A stretch of 43,450 nucleotides of DNA from Methylobacterium sp. J-030 (GCF_022829545.1 NZ_JAKSYM010000033.1:1-43450); one strand, 5' to 3'; counted from the first letter of the stretch, positions 30,672-37,931 are shown. Numbers and translations: made by a program. The notes: generated by a model not told the origin, from the sequence alone.

Positions 30672-31466
30672 TCAGAATCGACCGTCTTGTTCGGGTATAA
30701 GCTTCTTTATCTCCGCTTCTGCCGTGATTGGCATTTCGCGTTTCTCGTAGTCTCGTACGTTAGCGACAATCTGTTTTGCGCGATTTATTTTGTCATTTCG
30801 CCATTGAGTAGTTTCGTTCGCATTTAGTCCATCAAAAACATTAAATAGGTAATCTTTTTGATTGGAGCAGAATAGATAAAATCTGTTGGCTATCCATTTC
30901 TCAAATGCATAGCTGTCAAAAACATACCCATTTGAAGCATTCCATATTTTTGCCAGCCTGACAGTCGGTTTGATTAGATAGCTGTTATTTTTATTTGCGG
31001 TCTCTAGAGTTGAGTTGAAATCATTTGGACTTGTATCTTGCCAAGATGTAGTGCTGCTTGGAATTTTATAAGTCGAACCCCATTGGAAAAGCGCTGGTAC
31101 CAAATCGAATTTGATATGGTTGAGTTCTAAAACAATGGTGGGGTGGCTTTGATAAATATCTGAGCTAGAGTAACGCTTCTCGACAAAACGCTTTAATCTG
31201 TCGAGATAAGTCTGAGGATTATAGCCTCCCTTCTCGAACACGATCAGATAATCGATGTCAGAATGTGCATCATCAACTCTTGGAAGGATGGTTCCACGTG
31301 TAGACGAACCAAATCGAAAATGAGTGCTCAAGCCATCGTCAGCAACCGTAAAATATTTATCAAGCCTAGATTTCAAAGTTGTGATAGATGTATTAATAGA
31401 TGTGTTCTCGGTCGAAGATAATACGGCAGAACTCGCTCTCGATTGAAGATAGCTCAAAACAGACAT
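30672..31466 (-). CDS. CD-NTase (SMODS-type) nucleotidyltransferase
   Basis: 264 aa, ATG at 31466 sharing one base with the stop of the upstream gene (TAATG). The nucleotidyltransferase active site is complete: GSS at 53-55 in RFGSSTRGT, the metal-binding DID at 70-72 in HSDIDYLIVF, and the third aspartate D121 in IKFDLVPAL. The helical C-terminal half (SYLIKPTVRLAKIWN, then FEKWIANRFYLF) matches the SMODS class of bacterial cGAS/DncV-like enzymes. These make cyclic di- or trinucleotides on phage infection to switch on a CBASS effector. The gene is AT-rich and paired with a two-TM SLATT-like gene, the usual arrangement of a minimal CBASS. The nucleotide product cannot be told from sequence. 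Confidence 0.85.
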   Translation of the reverse strand: MSVLSYLQSRASSAVLSSTENTSINTSITTLKSRLDKYFTVADDGLSTHFRFGSSTRGTILPRVDDAHSDIDYLIVFEKGGYNPQTYLDRLKRFVEKRYSSSDIYQSHPTIVLELNHIKFDLVPALFQWGSTYKIPSSTTSWQDTSPNDFNSTLETANKNNSYLIKPTVRLAKIWNASNGYVFDSYAFEKWIANRFYLFCSNQKDYLFNVFDGLNANETTQWRNDKINRAKQIVANVRDYEKREMPITAEAEIKKLIPEQDGRF

Positions 31467-32017
31467 TAATTTTTACCCTTATCGACGGCGTGCAAAGCCT
31501 CTCCGCGATCAATCCCTTTTTTGGCTCTTCTAAAATCTCGTTTAGCAAATGCGGGACTAGCCTGATTGAGTTCGTTTCTACGGGTAGTAAAACCATTCAT
31601 CCCAGCAATTGCTGCCGCATCATCCCCGACTTGGGTCAATTCAATTTCTCGAAATACACGGGCATCATTGCGTAATGATAGGTATTGATCGCCAGAACTC
31701 TTATGATCCGCTGCTTTTTCGGAAGGTTTGAGGAATGTCATAAGGGCCGTTAGGACGGTCACAGCCGACGACATAGCACCCGCGATGACAGCATAGTCTT
31801 GGAAGAAGGCCGCTCCGGCCGCCGCACTTAATGCGACAGAGGGAATCCCGAACGCGTAGTTCCACCACGTCCATCGGTCAGCAGCATTGAAGTGCGCTTT
31901 GCCGGAGTGAGTGCAATCCTCCTCCATGCGAAGCAGTTCGGCGACGACCTTATCCGCGACGGGTTGGGACACGGGCAATAGCGTTGACTTCTCTTGGGCG
32001 TCGGAATGACGACCCAT
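31466..32017 (-). CDS. SLATT-like two-TM effector
   Basis: 183 aa from the ATG at 32017; a reading to 32140 would cross the resolvase recombination site and is less likely. A helical N-terminus is followed by two membrane helices at about 53-72 (YAFGIPSVALSAAAGAAFF) and 75-96 (AVIAGAMSSAVTVLTALMTF), then KPSEKAADHKSSGDQYLSLR and REIEL. This N-helix, two-TM and conserved cytosolic helix layout is that of SLATT domains, described as membrane pore effectors associated with SMODS/CD-NTase enzymes. On binding the cyclic nucleotide it would damage the inner membrane and stop phage growth. Its stop overlaps the CD-NTase start, giving a two-gene core operon. Confidence 0.8.
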   Translation of the reverse strand: MGRHSDAQEKSTLLPVSQPVADKVVAELLRMEEDCTHSGKAHFNAADRWTWWNYAFGIPSVALSAAAGAAFFQDYAVIAGAMSSAVTVLTALMTFLKPSEKAADHKSSGDQYLSLRNDARVFREIELTQVGDDAAAIAGMNGFTTRRNELNQASPAFAKRDFRRAKKGIDRGEALHAVDKGKN

Positions 32018-32062
32018 CAACCCTAGAGCGAAACCTGAACGGACAAAAGGTCGTTTGCCTCC

Positions 32063-32134
32063 ACTTGCAAAAGGAGTTCCTTTTGCAAGTAAAGCTGAGC
32101 CGTGGTAGTTCAGCCTCTTACGACTTGCAAAAGG
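32063..32134. repeat. Resolvase recombination site-like repeats
   Basis: ACTTGCAAAAGG at 32063-32074, spacer AGTT, and its exact complement CCTTTTGCAAGT at 32079-32090 make a 28-bp palindrome. A third copy in direct orientation lies at 32123-32134, just before the resolvase ATG at 32146. A 12-bp arm with a 4-base centre is the size of a serine-recombinase crossover site, and extra copies are typical of res accessory sites. The array also lies in the promoter region of the SLATT operon. Confidence 0.7.
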
Positions 32135-32145
32135 GCGCATCCAAA

Positions 32146-32718
32146 ATGAGCGGGCGAATCGTCGGCTACGCGCGCGTATCGACGGGCGATCAGAACCTCA
32201 GCTTGCAGACCGAGGCTCTGGCAGGCATCGGCGCCGATCCCATCCACGAGGACCGGGCTTCCGGCGCCAAGGCGGACCGGCCCGGCCTCGCCGCAGCCGT
32301 CGCGGATCTCCGGCCGGGCGACACCCTTGCCGTGTGGAAGCTCGACCGTCTCGGCCGTAGTCTCCGCCAACTCATCGACACGGCGGATGCCATACAGGCG
32401 AAGGGTGCCCACCTTCGTTCCATCACCCAGGCCATCGACACCGGCACGGCCGGCGGCCGGGTGCTGTTCCACGTGCTCGCCGCCCTCGCTGAGTTCGAGC
32501 GCGAATCGATCCGCGAGCGCGTCACCGCCGGCATGGCGACCGCCAAGCGCCAGGGGCGTCATGTCGGCCGCCCCGGCAAGTTCGGCCAGGTCCAGGCCGA
32601 TGCAGCCCGCCGGCTCCGCGCCGCCGGCTCATCGTGGGCGGAAACCGCTCGCGCTCTCGCCGTGTCGGAGTCCACCTTGTCGCGCGGCTTGCGCCGTTAT
32701 TCGCAAGACGTTCGCTAA
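32146..32718 (+). CDS. Serine resolvase/invertase
   Basis: 190 aa from the ATG at 32146. Serine 12 in IVGYARVSTGDQN is the nucleophile. R68 and R71 in WKLDRLGRS are the conserved active-site arginines, and EFERESIRERVTAGM begins the long E helix. The C-terminal 45 residues are a helix-turn-helix (GSSWAETARALAVSESTLSR). The size matches Tn3-type resolvases and DNA invertases. With the repeat array directly upstream it probably resolves plasmid multimers into monomers. No transposase accompanies it. An earlier role in inserting the adjacent AT-rich defence block is possible. The array in the shared intergenic region may also repress both divergent operons. Confidence 0.92.
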   Translation: MSGRIVGYARVSTGDQNLSLQTEALAGIGADPIHEDRASGAKADRPGLAAAVADLRPGDTLAVWKLDRLGRSLRQLIDTADAIQAKGAHLRSITQAIDTGTAGGRVLFHVLAALAEFERESIRERVTAGMATAKRQGRHVGRPGKFGQVQADAARRLRAAGSSWAETARALAVSESTLSRGLRRYSQDVR

Positions 32719-32738
32719 CGATTCGCCAAAAACTACCA

Positions 32739-32766
32739 TTGCAGTTTAATTGCCGAGTGCTAGCAT
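32739..32766 (+). promoter_or_regulatory. Candidate sigma70-type promoter
   Basis: TTGCAG (32739-32744), 16 bases, TAGCAT (32761-32766), followed by GTGC-ATATC-GCAC (32773-32785), a short dyad near the expected start point. It would drive the 32803 gene. Confidence 0.35.
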
Positions 32767-32802
32767 TCTCCTGTGCATATCGCACGATAGGGGATTTTCG
32801 CT

Positions 32803-33723
32803 ATGTCGGCGCCTCGCAACAAGCCCAGTAGTAAGGAGAGGAAGGCCCGCCCCGGTGGGTGTTTCACCGTCGCGTCGCAGCGCGCCCGCATCGCCCGCAA
32901 GAAGGGTGGCGGCGGCTCGGGAATCTCCCCAGCCGGCATCGTCTCGGAAATCATGTTCCAGCATGGCGGCCTGGTCGCGATCATGGCCGTGGGCCAGATC
33001 CTCGGGGAACTCGGCAAGGTCGCCGTTGGCGCGCTCGTCGGTCTCGTCGCGAGCTTCGGCCGAGCCGCACCGGAGACCTTCCAGGGCGGGCGTTCGGTTC
33101 GTGTTGCCGTCCCCGTTGCGCTCCCCTCGGCCATCCGGGGGACCGGCCCTCGCCGTGGCAGCCCGGCACCGGAGCTTACGGCGGGCGGCGGTGGAGCAGG
33201 CGGCGGAAGGCCAGGGCCATCACACCCCGAACCTGTGCCGTCGCCCGGATATGCCAAGAGGGGCGCCGCGGCCGCCAAGGCCAGGGCGGAATCCGAAGCT
33301 CGATTTGGAACCCCAGACGCATACGAATGGGTCGCTCAAAAGCTGCAATACGACCTTGATGCCCCAATCGGAAGGCATGTTAAAGGTTTGCAGAGACGTA
33401 TTGAAAAGGTGGCACCGGAAGTTGTTCGATTGCTATCTAGGGAGACCAATGATCCCAATTCTGTAAGCTTTCGAGCGGCCAAAAGCATGTTTAAATCATG
33501 GTCGAAAGCTAATCCTGGCTACACAGATATATGTGCTGCTCACGCGATTTTCGGTGATCTCATCGAGCTACAGCGGGCCGTGGAGGAGGCCGCGCGCCTG
33601 ATGGACCCTACGAAGGGGCCGGCGAACAGCGGCCCCGAAAACGGCGGAGACGAGGGCGAGGGCGGAACAAGGCTCAAGACCCCAAATGAGGAGCTTCCCG
33701 CCCCTAGTCCCTTCAAGATCTAG
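32803..33723 (+). CDS. Unknown protein with Gly/Ala hydrophobic segment
   Basis: 306 aa, ATG at 32803 with AGGGGA upstream. The basic N-terminus (30 residues) leads into a long hydrophobic stretch at about 48-88 (GGLVAIMAVGQILGELGKVA, then VGALVGLVASFG), which could span or permeabilize a membrane. A Gly/Pro linker follows (ELTAGGGGAGGG), then a helical domain. The bases coding for that domain, about 33300-33545, are far more AT-rich than the ends. The C-terminus is disordered. The mosaic composition suggests a swapped central or C-terminal module. The metalloprotease-like gene starts nine bases downstream, so the two are co-transcribed. I do not recognise a family. Confidence 0.6.
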   Translation: MSAPRNKPSSKERKARPGGCFTVASQRARIARKKGGGGSGISPAGIVSEIMFQHGGLVAIMAVGQILGELGKVAVGALVGLVASFGRAAPETFQGGRSVRVAVPVALPSAIRGTGPRRGSPAPELTAGGGGAGGGRPGPSHPEPVPSPGYAKRGAAAAKARAESEARFGTPDAYEWVAQKLQYDLDAPIGRHVKGLQRRIEKVAPEVVRLLSRETNDPNSVSFRAAKSMFKSWSKANPGYTDICAAHAIFGDLIELQRAVEEAARLMDPTKGPANSGPENGGDEGEGGTRLKTPNEELPAPSPFKI

Positions 33724-33732
33724 GAGGCTTCC

Positions 33733-34413
33733 ATGCTGAAGCCGACCGAGTGTTTGGTTTGGGACGGGCAAGCGTTCTGTCCAGTCAGTTGTGAGGTGCC
33801 GATCCTGCCCCACGGAGCCAGGATGATGCCGGGGGCTATGTCCCCGGCCGCCATCACCACCGACGCCTTGCGCAGCTACGCCCAGGCCATGCGGATGAAT
33901 CCGCTGATCTCCGCTTACCTCGGCGCCGGGCTCCAACGCCACGGCTACCGAGCGGGTGAAGACGAAGAACTCTATAATATCATGCTGGAATACCAGCCTG
34001 ATTTTGCCGATGCATATGCGCCTGAATACCGTGAATTTGATGGTCTAGGCTTGGCATTCGGGTGTGAAGGTCGAAGATCTTCGATATTTGTCAATCTAAA
34101 TCACAAAACAGCGCTAAAAACCCTGTTTCATGAGCTATTCCACACGGTCTATCATAACATTCCAGGTCAGGCCGTAGAGACCATGGAATCCTTCGGCAAT
34201 AAGATCCGTGAGGCCAACGGTGTTGACCTGTCGCACCCGGACACGCGATCCGTGCGCTGGATCTATTCTTCTGAGGAAGCCGAAGCGTATGCCTTCGAGC
34301 GCTTCGCAACGGGACGGCCCATGCCGTTCGGCTTGAAGCTTCCCTCCCCCGTACGGGCGACCTTCCAAGCTGCGCTCCGGGGTGACTACGCCCATCATCG
34401 GGTTCGCACCTGA
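33733..34413 (+). CDS. HExxH zinc-metalloprotease-like protein
   Basis: 226 aa, ATG at 33733 with AGGAGG five bases upstream. HELFH at 133-137 is a zinc-binding HExxH motif on a helix (KTLFHELFHTVYHN), and SSEEAEAYAFER at 179-190 offers the downstream glutamate expected of gluzincins such as the IrrE/ImmA and ArdC-type zincins. The N-terminal part has no recognisable motif. As in the preceding gene, the central coding bases (about 33955-34155) are AT-rich while both ends are GC-rich. It may cleave a repressor or partner protein. A function in antirestriction is conceivable because ArdC, another zincin, lies 0.8 kb downstream. Confidence 0.65.
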   Translation: MLKPTECLVWDGQAFCPVSCEVPILPHGARMMPGAMSPAAITTDALRSYAQAMRMNPLISAYLGAGLQRHGYRAGEDEELYNIMLEYQPDFADAYAPEYREFDGLGLAFGCEGRRSSIFVNLNHKTALKTLFHELFHTVYHNIPGQAVETMESFGNKIREANGVDLSHPDTRSVRWIYSSEEAEAYAFERFATGRPMPFGLKLPSPVRATFQAALRGDYAHHRVRT

Positions 34414-34514
34414 TCGCGCCTCCGGCACGAGAGAGGAATTAGGAAGGGAAAGGGGTAGGGGCAAAGTTTCTTCATAAATTCGCGGGTTATTCGCTGTTTT
34501 CTGCGTTTTGCGTA

Positions 34515-34543
34515 TTTACTTATAGGCCGTATCAGCCTATATT
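34515..34543 (+). promoter_or_regulatory. Promoter with embedded family A operator, copy 1
   Basis: TTTACT (34515-34520), a 17-base spacer, TATATT (34538-34543). The dyad TAGGCC-GTATC-AGCCTA (34523-34539) fills the spacer. Arrangement identical to 36892 and 38209. It drives the 34601 gene and probably the ArdC group. Confidence 0.75.
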
Positions 34544-34600
34544 ATCTGTATCGAAAGCGGCAAACGGCCCATCGATCCCCCCCCTCCCAGGACCAGTGCC

Positions 34601-34909
34601 ATGAAGACCTCTTACGCCCTCGCCTCCCTCGCCACCTTCGCCGAGGTTCAGGTTGCCGCCTACCTCGACGCCGAAGCCGACGGTTTCCGCAACACCCCCG
34701 AGTTCTATTGGCTCCGCAACGAGGCCCGCCTTGCCAAGGCCAAGCGTAGCGCCGCCGCTCAGAAGGCCGCTGCGACCCGGAAGGCGAACAAGGTCGCCAT
34801 CGTTCAGGCAGACGCCCTCCTCGCCCAGGTTGTCGCCACCGCCAAGACCAGCCGCAGCCGGAAGCCCCGCCGGGAGGTGCGGGCCAACGAGGAGGTTGCG
34901 GGGGCTTAG
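34601..34909 (+). CDS. Small basic Ala/Lys-rich protein
   Basis: 102 aa, ATG at 34601 with AGGAC upstream. The first 45 residues look folded (SYALASLATFAEVQVAAYLD, then FRNTPEFYWLRNEARLAKA). The rest is a lysine- and alanine-rich helix (KRSAAAQKAAATRKANK) and a basic tail, resembling histone H1-like or nucleoid-binding tails. It could bind nucleic acid. It is the first gene after a family A promoter-operator, and a GC hairpin (34900-34914) overlaps its stop codon. Family unknown. Confidence 0.6.
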   Translation: MKTSYALASLATFAEVQVAAYLDAEADGFRNTPEFYWLRNEARLAKAKRSAAAQKAAATRKANKVAIVQADALLAQVVATAKTSRSRKPRREVRANEEVAGA

Positions 34910-34914
34910 CCCCC
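34900..34914 (+). terminator. GC hairpin at the stop of the 34601 gene
   Basis: GGGGGC, loop TTA, GCCCCC overlaps the TAG stop. It has no T-run and may act as an attenuator before the next genes. Confidence 0.35.
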
Positions 34915-34953
34915 CTCCCCCGTCACCAGGCCCCCAACTCAAGGAACGCCATC

Positions 34954-35184
34954 ATGAACGCCGCCCGTCGCAGACAGATCGCCGAGGCTAACCGCCTTCT
35001 CATTGCCGCCCGTGAAATGCTGGCAGAGGCAGCCGAAGCCGAACGCGAGTATCTGGAAAATATGCCCGAGAACATGAAGGAGGGCGAGCGCGCTACCAGA
35101 GCCGAAGAGGTTGCCGACAACTTGGACAACATCGTGTCGTCTCTCGAAGATCATGAATCCGAACTGGACGACGTGGCCGCTTAG
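34954..35184 (+). CDS. Small acidic coiled-coil protein
   Basis: 76 aa, ATG at 34954 with AAGGA upstream. The protein is almost wholly helical and acidic with the pattern EANRLLIAAREMLAEAAEAE, then EREYLENMPENM, then EVADNLDNIVSSLEDHESEL. I know this pattern from conserved small proteins on phages and plasmids, where YLENMPEN(M/L)..GER is the most constant part. No activity is known. It lies between the basic protein and ArdC, possibly in one transcript. Confidence 0.75.
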   Translation: MNAARRRQIAEANRLLIAAREMLAEAAEAEREYLENMPENMKEGERATRAEEVADNLDNIVSSLEDHESELDDVAA

Positions 35185-35201
35185 TCTTTCAACCCTGCAA
35201 C

Positions 35202-35219
35202 GGTGTCAACTATGACACC
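35202..35219 (+). promoter_or_regulatory. GGTGTCA-type operator (family B), site 3, perfect
   Basis: GGTGTCA-ACTA-TGACACC, perfect 7-bp arms, 16 bases before the ardC start. A possible promoter is TTTCAA (35187-35192), 18 bases, TATGAC (35211-35216), so the right arm overlaps the -10 box. Confidence 0.65.
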
Positions 35220-35235
35220 AATAGGACATCTCGCC

Positions 35236-36174
35236 ATGGCAAAGCCGACCGCCACCGCCCCGCGCGCCGACATCTACGAGACCGTCACCGCGACCATCGT
35301 TTCCGCCCTTGAGCAGGCCGCCAGCCCGACCGAGTGGCCGTGGGTGAAGGCCGCCGGGAACGGTGTCCCGGTCAATGCCCGCACCCGTAAGCCGTACAAC
35401 GGAATCAACCGGCTCTTGCTTGGCATCGCCGGCATGGGGGGCGCGTCCCGGTATTGGGCGACGTTCAATCAGTGGAAAGACCTCGGCGCCAAGGTCAAGA
35501 AAGGCACCAAGGGAACGCTCATCACCTTTTGGGGTGACGTTTACTTACACGAGGAGACCGGCGAGCGAGTAGACCCGGACCACCCGAAGGCCAAGAAGGT
35601 TCTCTACGCGAAGGCCAGCCACGTGTTCAACGCGAACGATGTGGAAGGCTGGACCCTGCCGGCCGGCGAAACCATCCCGACCGAGGACCGGGTTTCAGAC
35701 CTCGCCCAGGTTGAGGCGTTCGTGACCGCCACGGGGGCCAAGGTGACGAGCACGGGCGAGCAGGCGTTCTACTCGCCGGGCTTCGACATCATCACCATGC
35801 CGACCCGCAGCCGCTTCAAGGATACCGAATCCGCGACCGCGACCGAGCACTACTACGGCGTTCTGATGCACGAGCTTGTGCACTGGACCGGGAGCAAGGG
35901 CCGGTGCGACCGGGACCTGTCCGGCCGGTTCGGGGAGCAGGCTTACGCCTTCGAGGAGCTTGTTGCCGAGATCGGGTCCGCTTTCCTTTGCGGAGATCTG
36001 GACATCACCCCGCAGCCGCGCGCGGATAATGTCGAATACGTCCGTTATTGGCTCAAGGTGCTGCGCGACGACAAGAAGGCGGTTTTCACCGCCGCCAGCC
36101 TGTCGCGGAAGGCCGCCGAGTTCCTTCACGCCCAGCAGCCCGCGCCGGCTGTGTCCCTCGCGGAGGCCGCGTGA
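35236..36174 (+). CDS. ardC: ArdC-type antirestriction protein
   Basis: 312 aa from the ATG at 35236; a longer reading from 35203 would start inside the operator. The N-terminal half is the ssDNA-binding DUF1738/ArdC-N domain: WPWVKAAGNGVPVNARTRKP, YNGINRLLL, RYWATFNQWKDLGAKVKKGT, then VFNANDVEGW. The C-terminal half is a zincin-like domain with HELVH at 212-216 (MHELVHWTGSKGR) and a downstream AFEELVAEIGSAFL glutamate block. ArdC binds single-stranded DNA entering the recipient and protects it from restriction. It is therefore one of the first genes needed after transfer, and it sits directly behind a perfect operator. Confidence 0.92.
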   Translation: MAKPTATAPRADIYETVTATIVSALEQAASPTEWPWVKAAGNGVPVNARTRKPYNGINRLLLGIAGMGGASRYWATFNQWKDLGAKVKKGTKGTLITFWGDVYLHEETGERVDPDHPKAKKVLYAKASHVFNANDVEGWTLPAGETIPTEDRVSDLAQVEAFVTATGAKVTSTGEQAFYSPGFDIITMPTRSRFKDTESATATEHYYGVLMHELVHWTGSKGRCDRDLSGRFGEQAYAFEELVAEIGSAFLCGDLDITPQPRADNVEYVRYWLKVLRDDKKAVFTAASLSRKAAEFLHAQQPAPAVSLAEAA

Positions 36175-36488
36175 TGGCCCACCGTTGGACCGACTTCGAC
36201 GGGCCGGCGGCTATGGCCTTAGCCGGCCCCTACGACCTCAACGCCAGACAGGAAACGCCAGGACGCGTCCATTGGTGGCTTAACAGCGCCACCGGCTTCC
36301 ATTGGATCAAGCGGGGCGTGGCGGAGACGATGCCAGAAGCCAAGGCCCCCGCCGAGGCCGCCTACGCCGATTTCATGGCGTTCGCGGCACGCCTCCGGCC
36401 GCTCGACGTGGCCGCGATCCTGGCGGCCCAGCAGGAGGACGGCACGCCCTCCCTCGCCCCCCTCTCCCCTCCTAATCTCTGCGAATAG
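36174..36488 (+). CDS. Small accessory protein after ArdC
   Basis: 104 aa, ATG at 36174 sharing its A with the ardC TGA (TGATG), so translation is coupled. The sequence has many aromatic residues (HRWTDFDGP, VHWWLNSATGFHWIKRGVAE) and a helical C-terminus ending in a Pro-rich tail. I recognise no family. Coupling to ArdC suggests a helper role, or simply a place in the early-expressed leading-region-like operon. Confidence 0.6.
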   Translation: MAHRWTDFDGPAAMALAGPYDLNARQETPGRVHWWLNSATGFHWIKRGVAETMPEAKAPAEAAYADFMAFAARLRPLDVAAILAAQQEDGTPSLAPLSPPNLCE

Positions 36489-36496
36489 AGCCTGCC

Positions 36497-36844
36497 ATGA
36501 GCACCTTCCGCCGCATGATCGAGGCCGCCGCCGGCCGGGCCGTGACCCGCACGAGCAGTGACGGCAACCGCATCACCGTCATCCTCGCCCGTGAGGACGC
36601 CGAGGACTTTGAGATCAACCGAGCCATTCGCCTCGTCCTTACCGCGTCCCCCCTCTCTGTCGTGGCCCATTACACCGATGCCGGTAGCTTCGAGGCCAGG
36701 GCCGGCTATTGGGTGCCTGGCAGCGACGCGGCCTGTGCCGTGAGCCTGGCGGAGGCCAGGGCGGAGCCCGCCTTTATCGGTCTCTCTCTCGCCCTTGGTG
36801 ATCGGCACGCACGGGACGCCAGGGCCGCGTTCTCGGTCGCGTAG
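36497..36844 (+). CDS. Small accessory protein, unknown
   Basis: 115 aa, ATG at 36497, eight bases after the previous stop, without a strong ribosome-binding site. The N-terminal half alternates strands and helices (RITVILAREDAEDFEINRAI), and the C-terminal half is Ala-rich. No motif is identified. It is the last gene before the second family A promoter-operator, so it probably ends the ArdC operon. Confidence 0.6.
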   Translation: MSTFRRMIEAAAGRAVTRTSSDGNRITVILAREDAEDFEINRAIRLVLTASPLSVVAHYTDAGSFEARAGYWVPGSDAACAVSLAEARAEPAFIGLSLALGDRHARDARAAFSVA

Positions 36845-36891
36845 GCGACTGATTATCTGCGGTTTTCCTCTGAAATCGTTAGCATTACATA

Positions 36892-36920
36892 TTGATATAT
36901 AGGCCGCATTGGCCTATTTA
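36892..36920 (+). promoter_or_regulatory. Promoter with embedded family A operator, copy 2
   Basis: TTGATA (36892-36897), 17 bases, TATTTA (36915-36920). The spacer contains the perfect dyad TAGGCC-GCATT-GGCCTA (36900-36916). It drives the 36968 gene. Confidence 0.8.
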
Positions 36921-36967
36921 TATAGGTGTCGGCAGGGCAATCCCGCCACGCCGCAGGAGACCAGATC

Positions 36968-37618
36968 GTGACCTCCGAAACCGCCATCCGCTACTTCATC
37001 GCCGTTCCCGCCCATCCGCAGTCCAATGGTGCCATTTTCGGAATCGGCACCACCGCCGAGGCCGCCATTGAGGACGCCTGGCAGGGAGAAAACTGCGGGC
37101 CAGACCGCCCTCACGTCGCCCGCGAGGAACCGGAATACGAGGGCCAGGGCGCGTTCGTGGCTTACGGCTCAGGCGGCCGAGAGCTTGGCCGCTTCTATGA
37201 CGAGGACGACGCCCAGGAAGCGGTGGACCTCGACGGCTTTACCGCCCGCGAGTGCACGGAACGCCTCTATCGCTTGATCGAGGCGAACGGTGCCGATGCG
37301 AACAGCTTTAGTTGGGGTGAGGCTTCCAACGGACTCGATGATATCTCCGGAGAGGACATCCCGGACGGCCTGTACCATGACGAAGACGGTTTCAAGCCAC
37401 TAGAGGCCGACAAGATCTTGCCGGAGGTATTCTACCAACTGATAGGCGGTGAGGTTTACCGGTATTGCTCGACCGGACCGACCTCCTATGATTGTCACGA
37501 GCGCCGCAAGGGCGGCCGAGATCATCATTACCGCACGATCTGGCACGGCATCGGGTCCCAGCAGATCGACAACGGGACCACCGCCGAGGCGTTCTCAAAG
37601 GTTGCGGAGGCCGCCTAA
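36968..37618 (+). CDS. Acidic accessory protein, unknown
   Basis: 216 aa from the GTG at 36968, which has AGGAGA eight bases upstream; a GTG at 36926 would lie almost on the promoter. The N-terminal 65 residues (IRYFIAVPAHPQSNGAIFGI, then GTTAEAAIEDAW) look like a small ferredoxin-like or AcrIIA-size fold, and the rest is acidic (DEDDAQEAVDLDGF, then DISGEDIPDGLYHDEDGF). Small acidic proteins are common among DNA mimics and anti-defence proteins, but no such function can be shown here. It is the only gene between a family A promoter and a UUCG terminator hairpin, so it is a monocistronic, tightly regulated gene. Confidence 0.65.
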   Translation: MTSETAIRYFIAVPAHPQSNGAIFGIGTTAEAAIEDAWQGENCGPDRPHVAREEPEYEGQGAFVAYGSGGRELGRFYDEDDAQEAVDLDGFTARECTERLYRLIEANGADANSFSWGEASNGLDDISGEDIPDGLYHDEDGFKPLEADKILPEVFYQLIGGEVYRYCSTGPTSYDCHERRKGGRDHHYRTIWHGIGSQQIDNGTTAEAFSKVAEAA

Positions 37619-37630
37619 GCCGACTGTTTT

Positions 37631-37646
37631 CCCCGCTTCGGCGGGG
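37631..37646 (+). terminator. UUCG-capped terminator hairpin
   Basis: CCCCGC-TTCG-GCGGGG, a 6-bp GC stem closed by the extra-stable TTCG loop, 13 bases after the 36968 gene stop. It is preceded rather than followed by a T-run. Confidence 0.6.
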
Positions 37647-37740
37647 GTCGCGTAAGTTCCCCTCTCACGGGGGGATCGCCCAACCGGGCATCCATCGAAC
37701 GACACGGACACCGGGGCTCCTCGCTTCGTTCCCGTATAAC

Positions 37741-37758
37741 GGTGTCATAGATGACATC
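37741..37758 (-). promoter_or_regulatory. GGTGTCA-type operator (family B), site 4
   Basis: GGTGTCA-TAGA-TGACATC, one mismatch from a perfect dyad and the same spacer as the other three sites. It lies in the leader region of the 37932 gene. Confidence 0.6.
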
Positions 37759-37931
37759 GAAGTGAGCACGATCCTCCTCGCTCCCCTCCCTGCGGTTTCG
37801 CTCCCCCCGGCATCGCGCCGGCCGGGGCGGGCCGCAAGGCCAGGCTCCGTGCTCCGCAGCCTTGGCACCCCTCCCCTCAATACCGGCGCGAACACCCCCC
37901 CGAGCGACCGCCAGGCGGTCAGGAGGCGAAG

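Larger units (their letters stand above)
37619..37931 (+). other. Gap with terminator and operator, no gene seen
   Basis: It begins with the hairpin at 37631-37646, contains the family B dyad at 37741-37758, and ends with GGAGG before the 37932 gene. The GC-rich remainder shows no convincing reading frame. Confidence 0.5.

Noticed and set aside
32063..32134. CRISPR-like repeat array
   Set aside because: Only three copies of a 12-base unit exist, one inverted, without regular spacers or cas genes. A resolvase site fits better.
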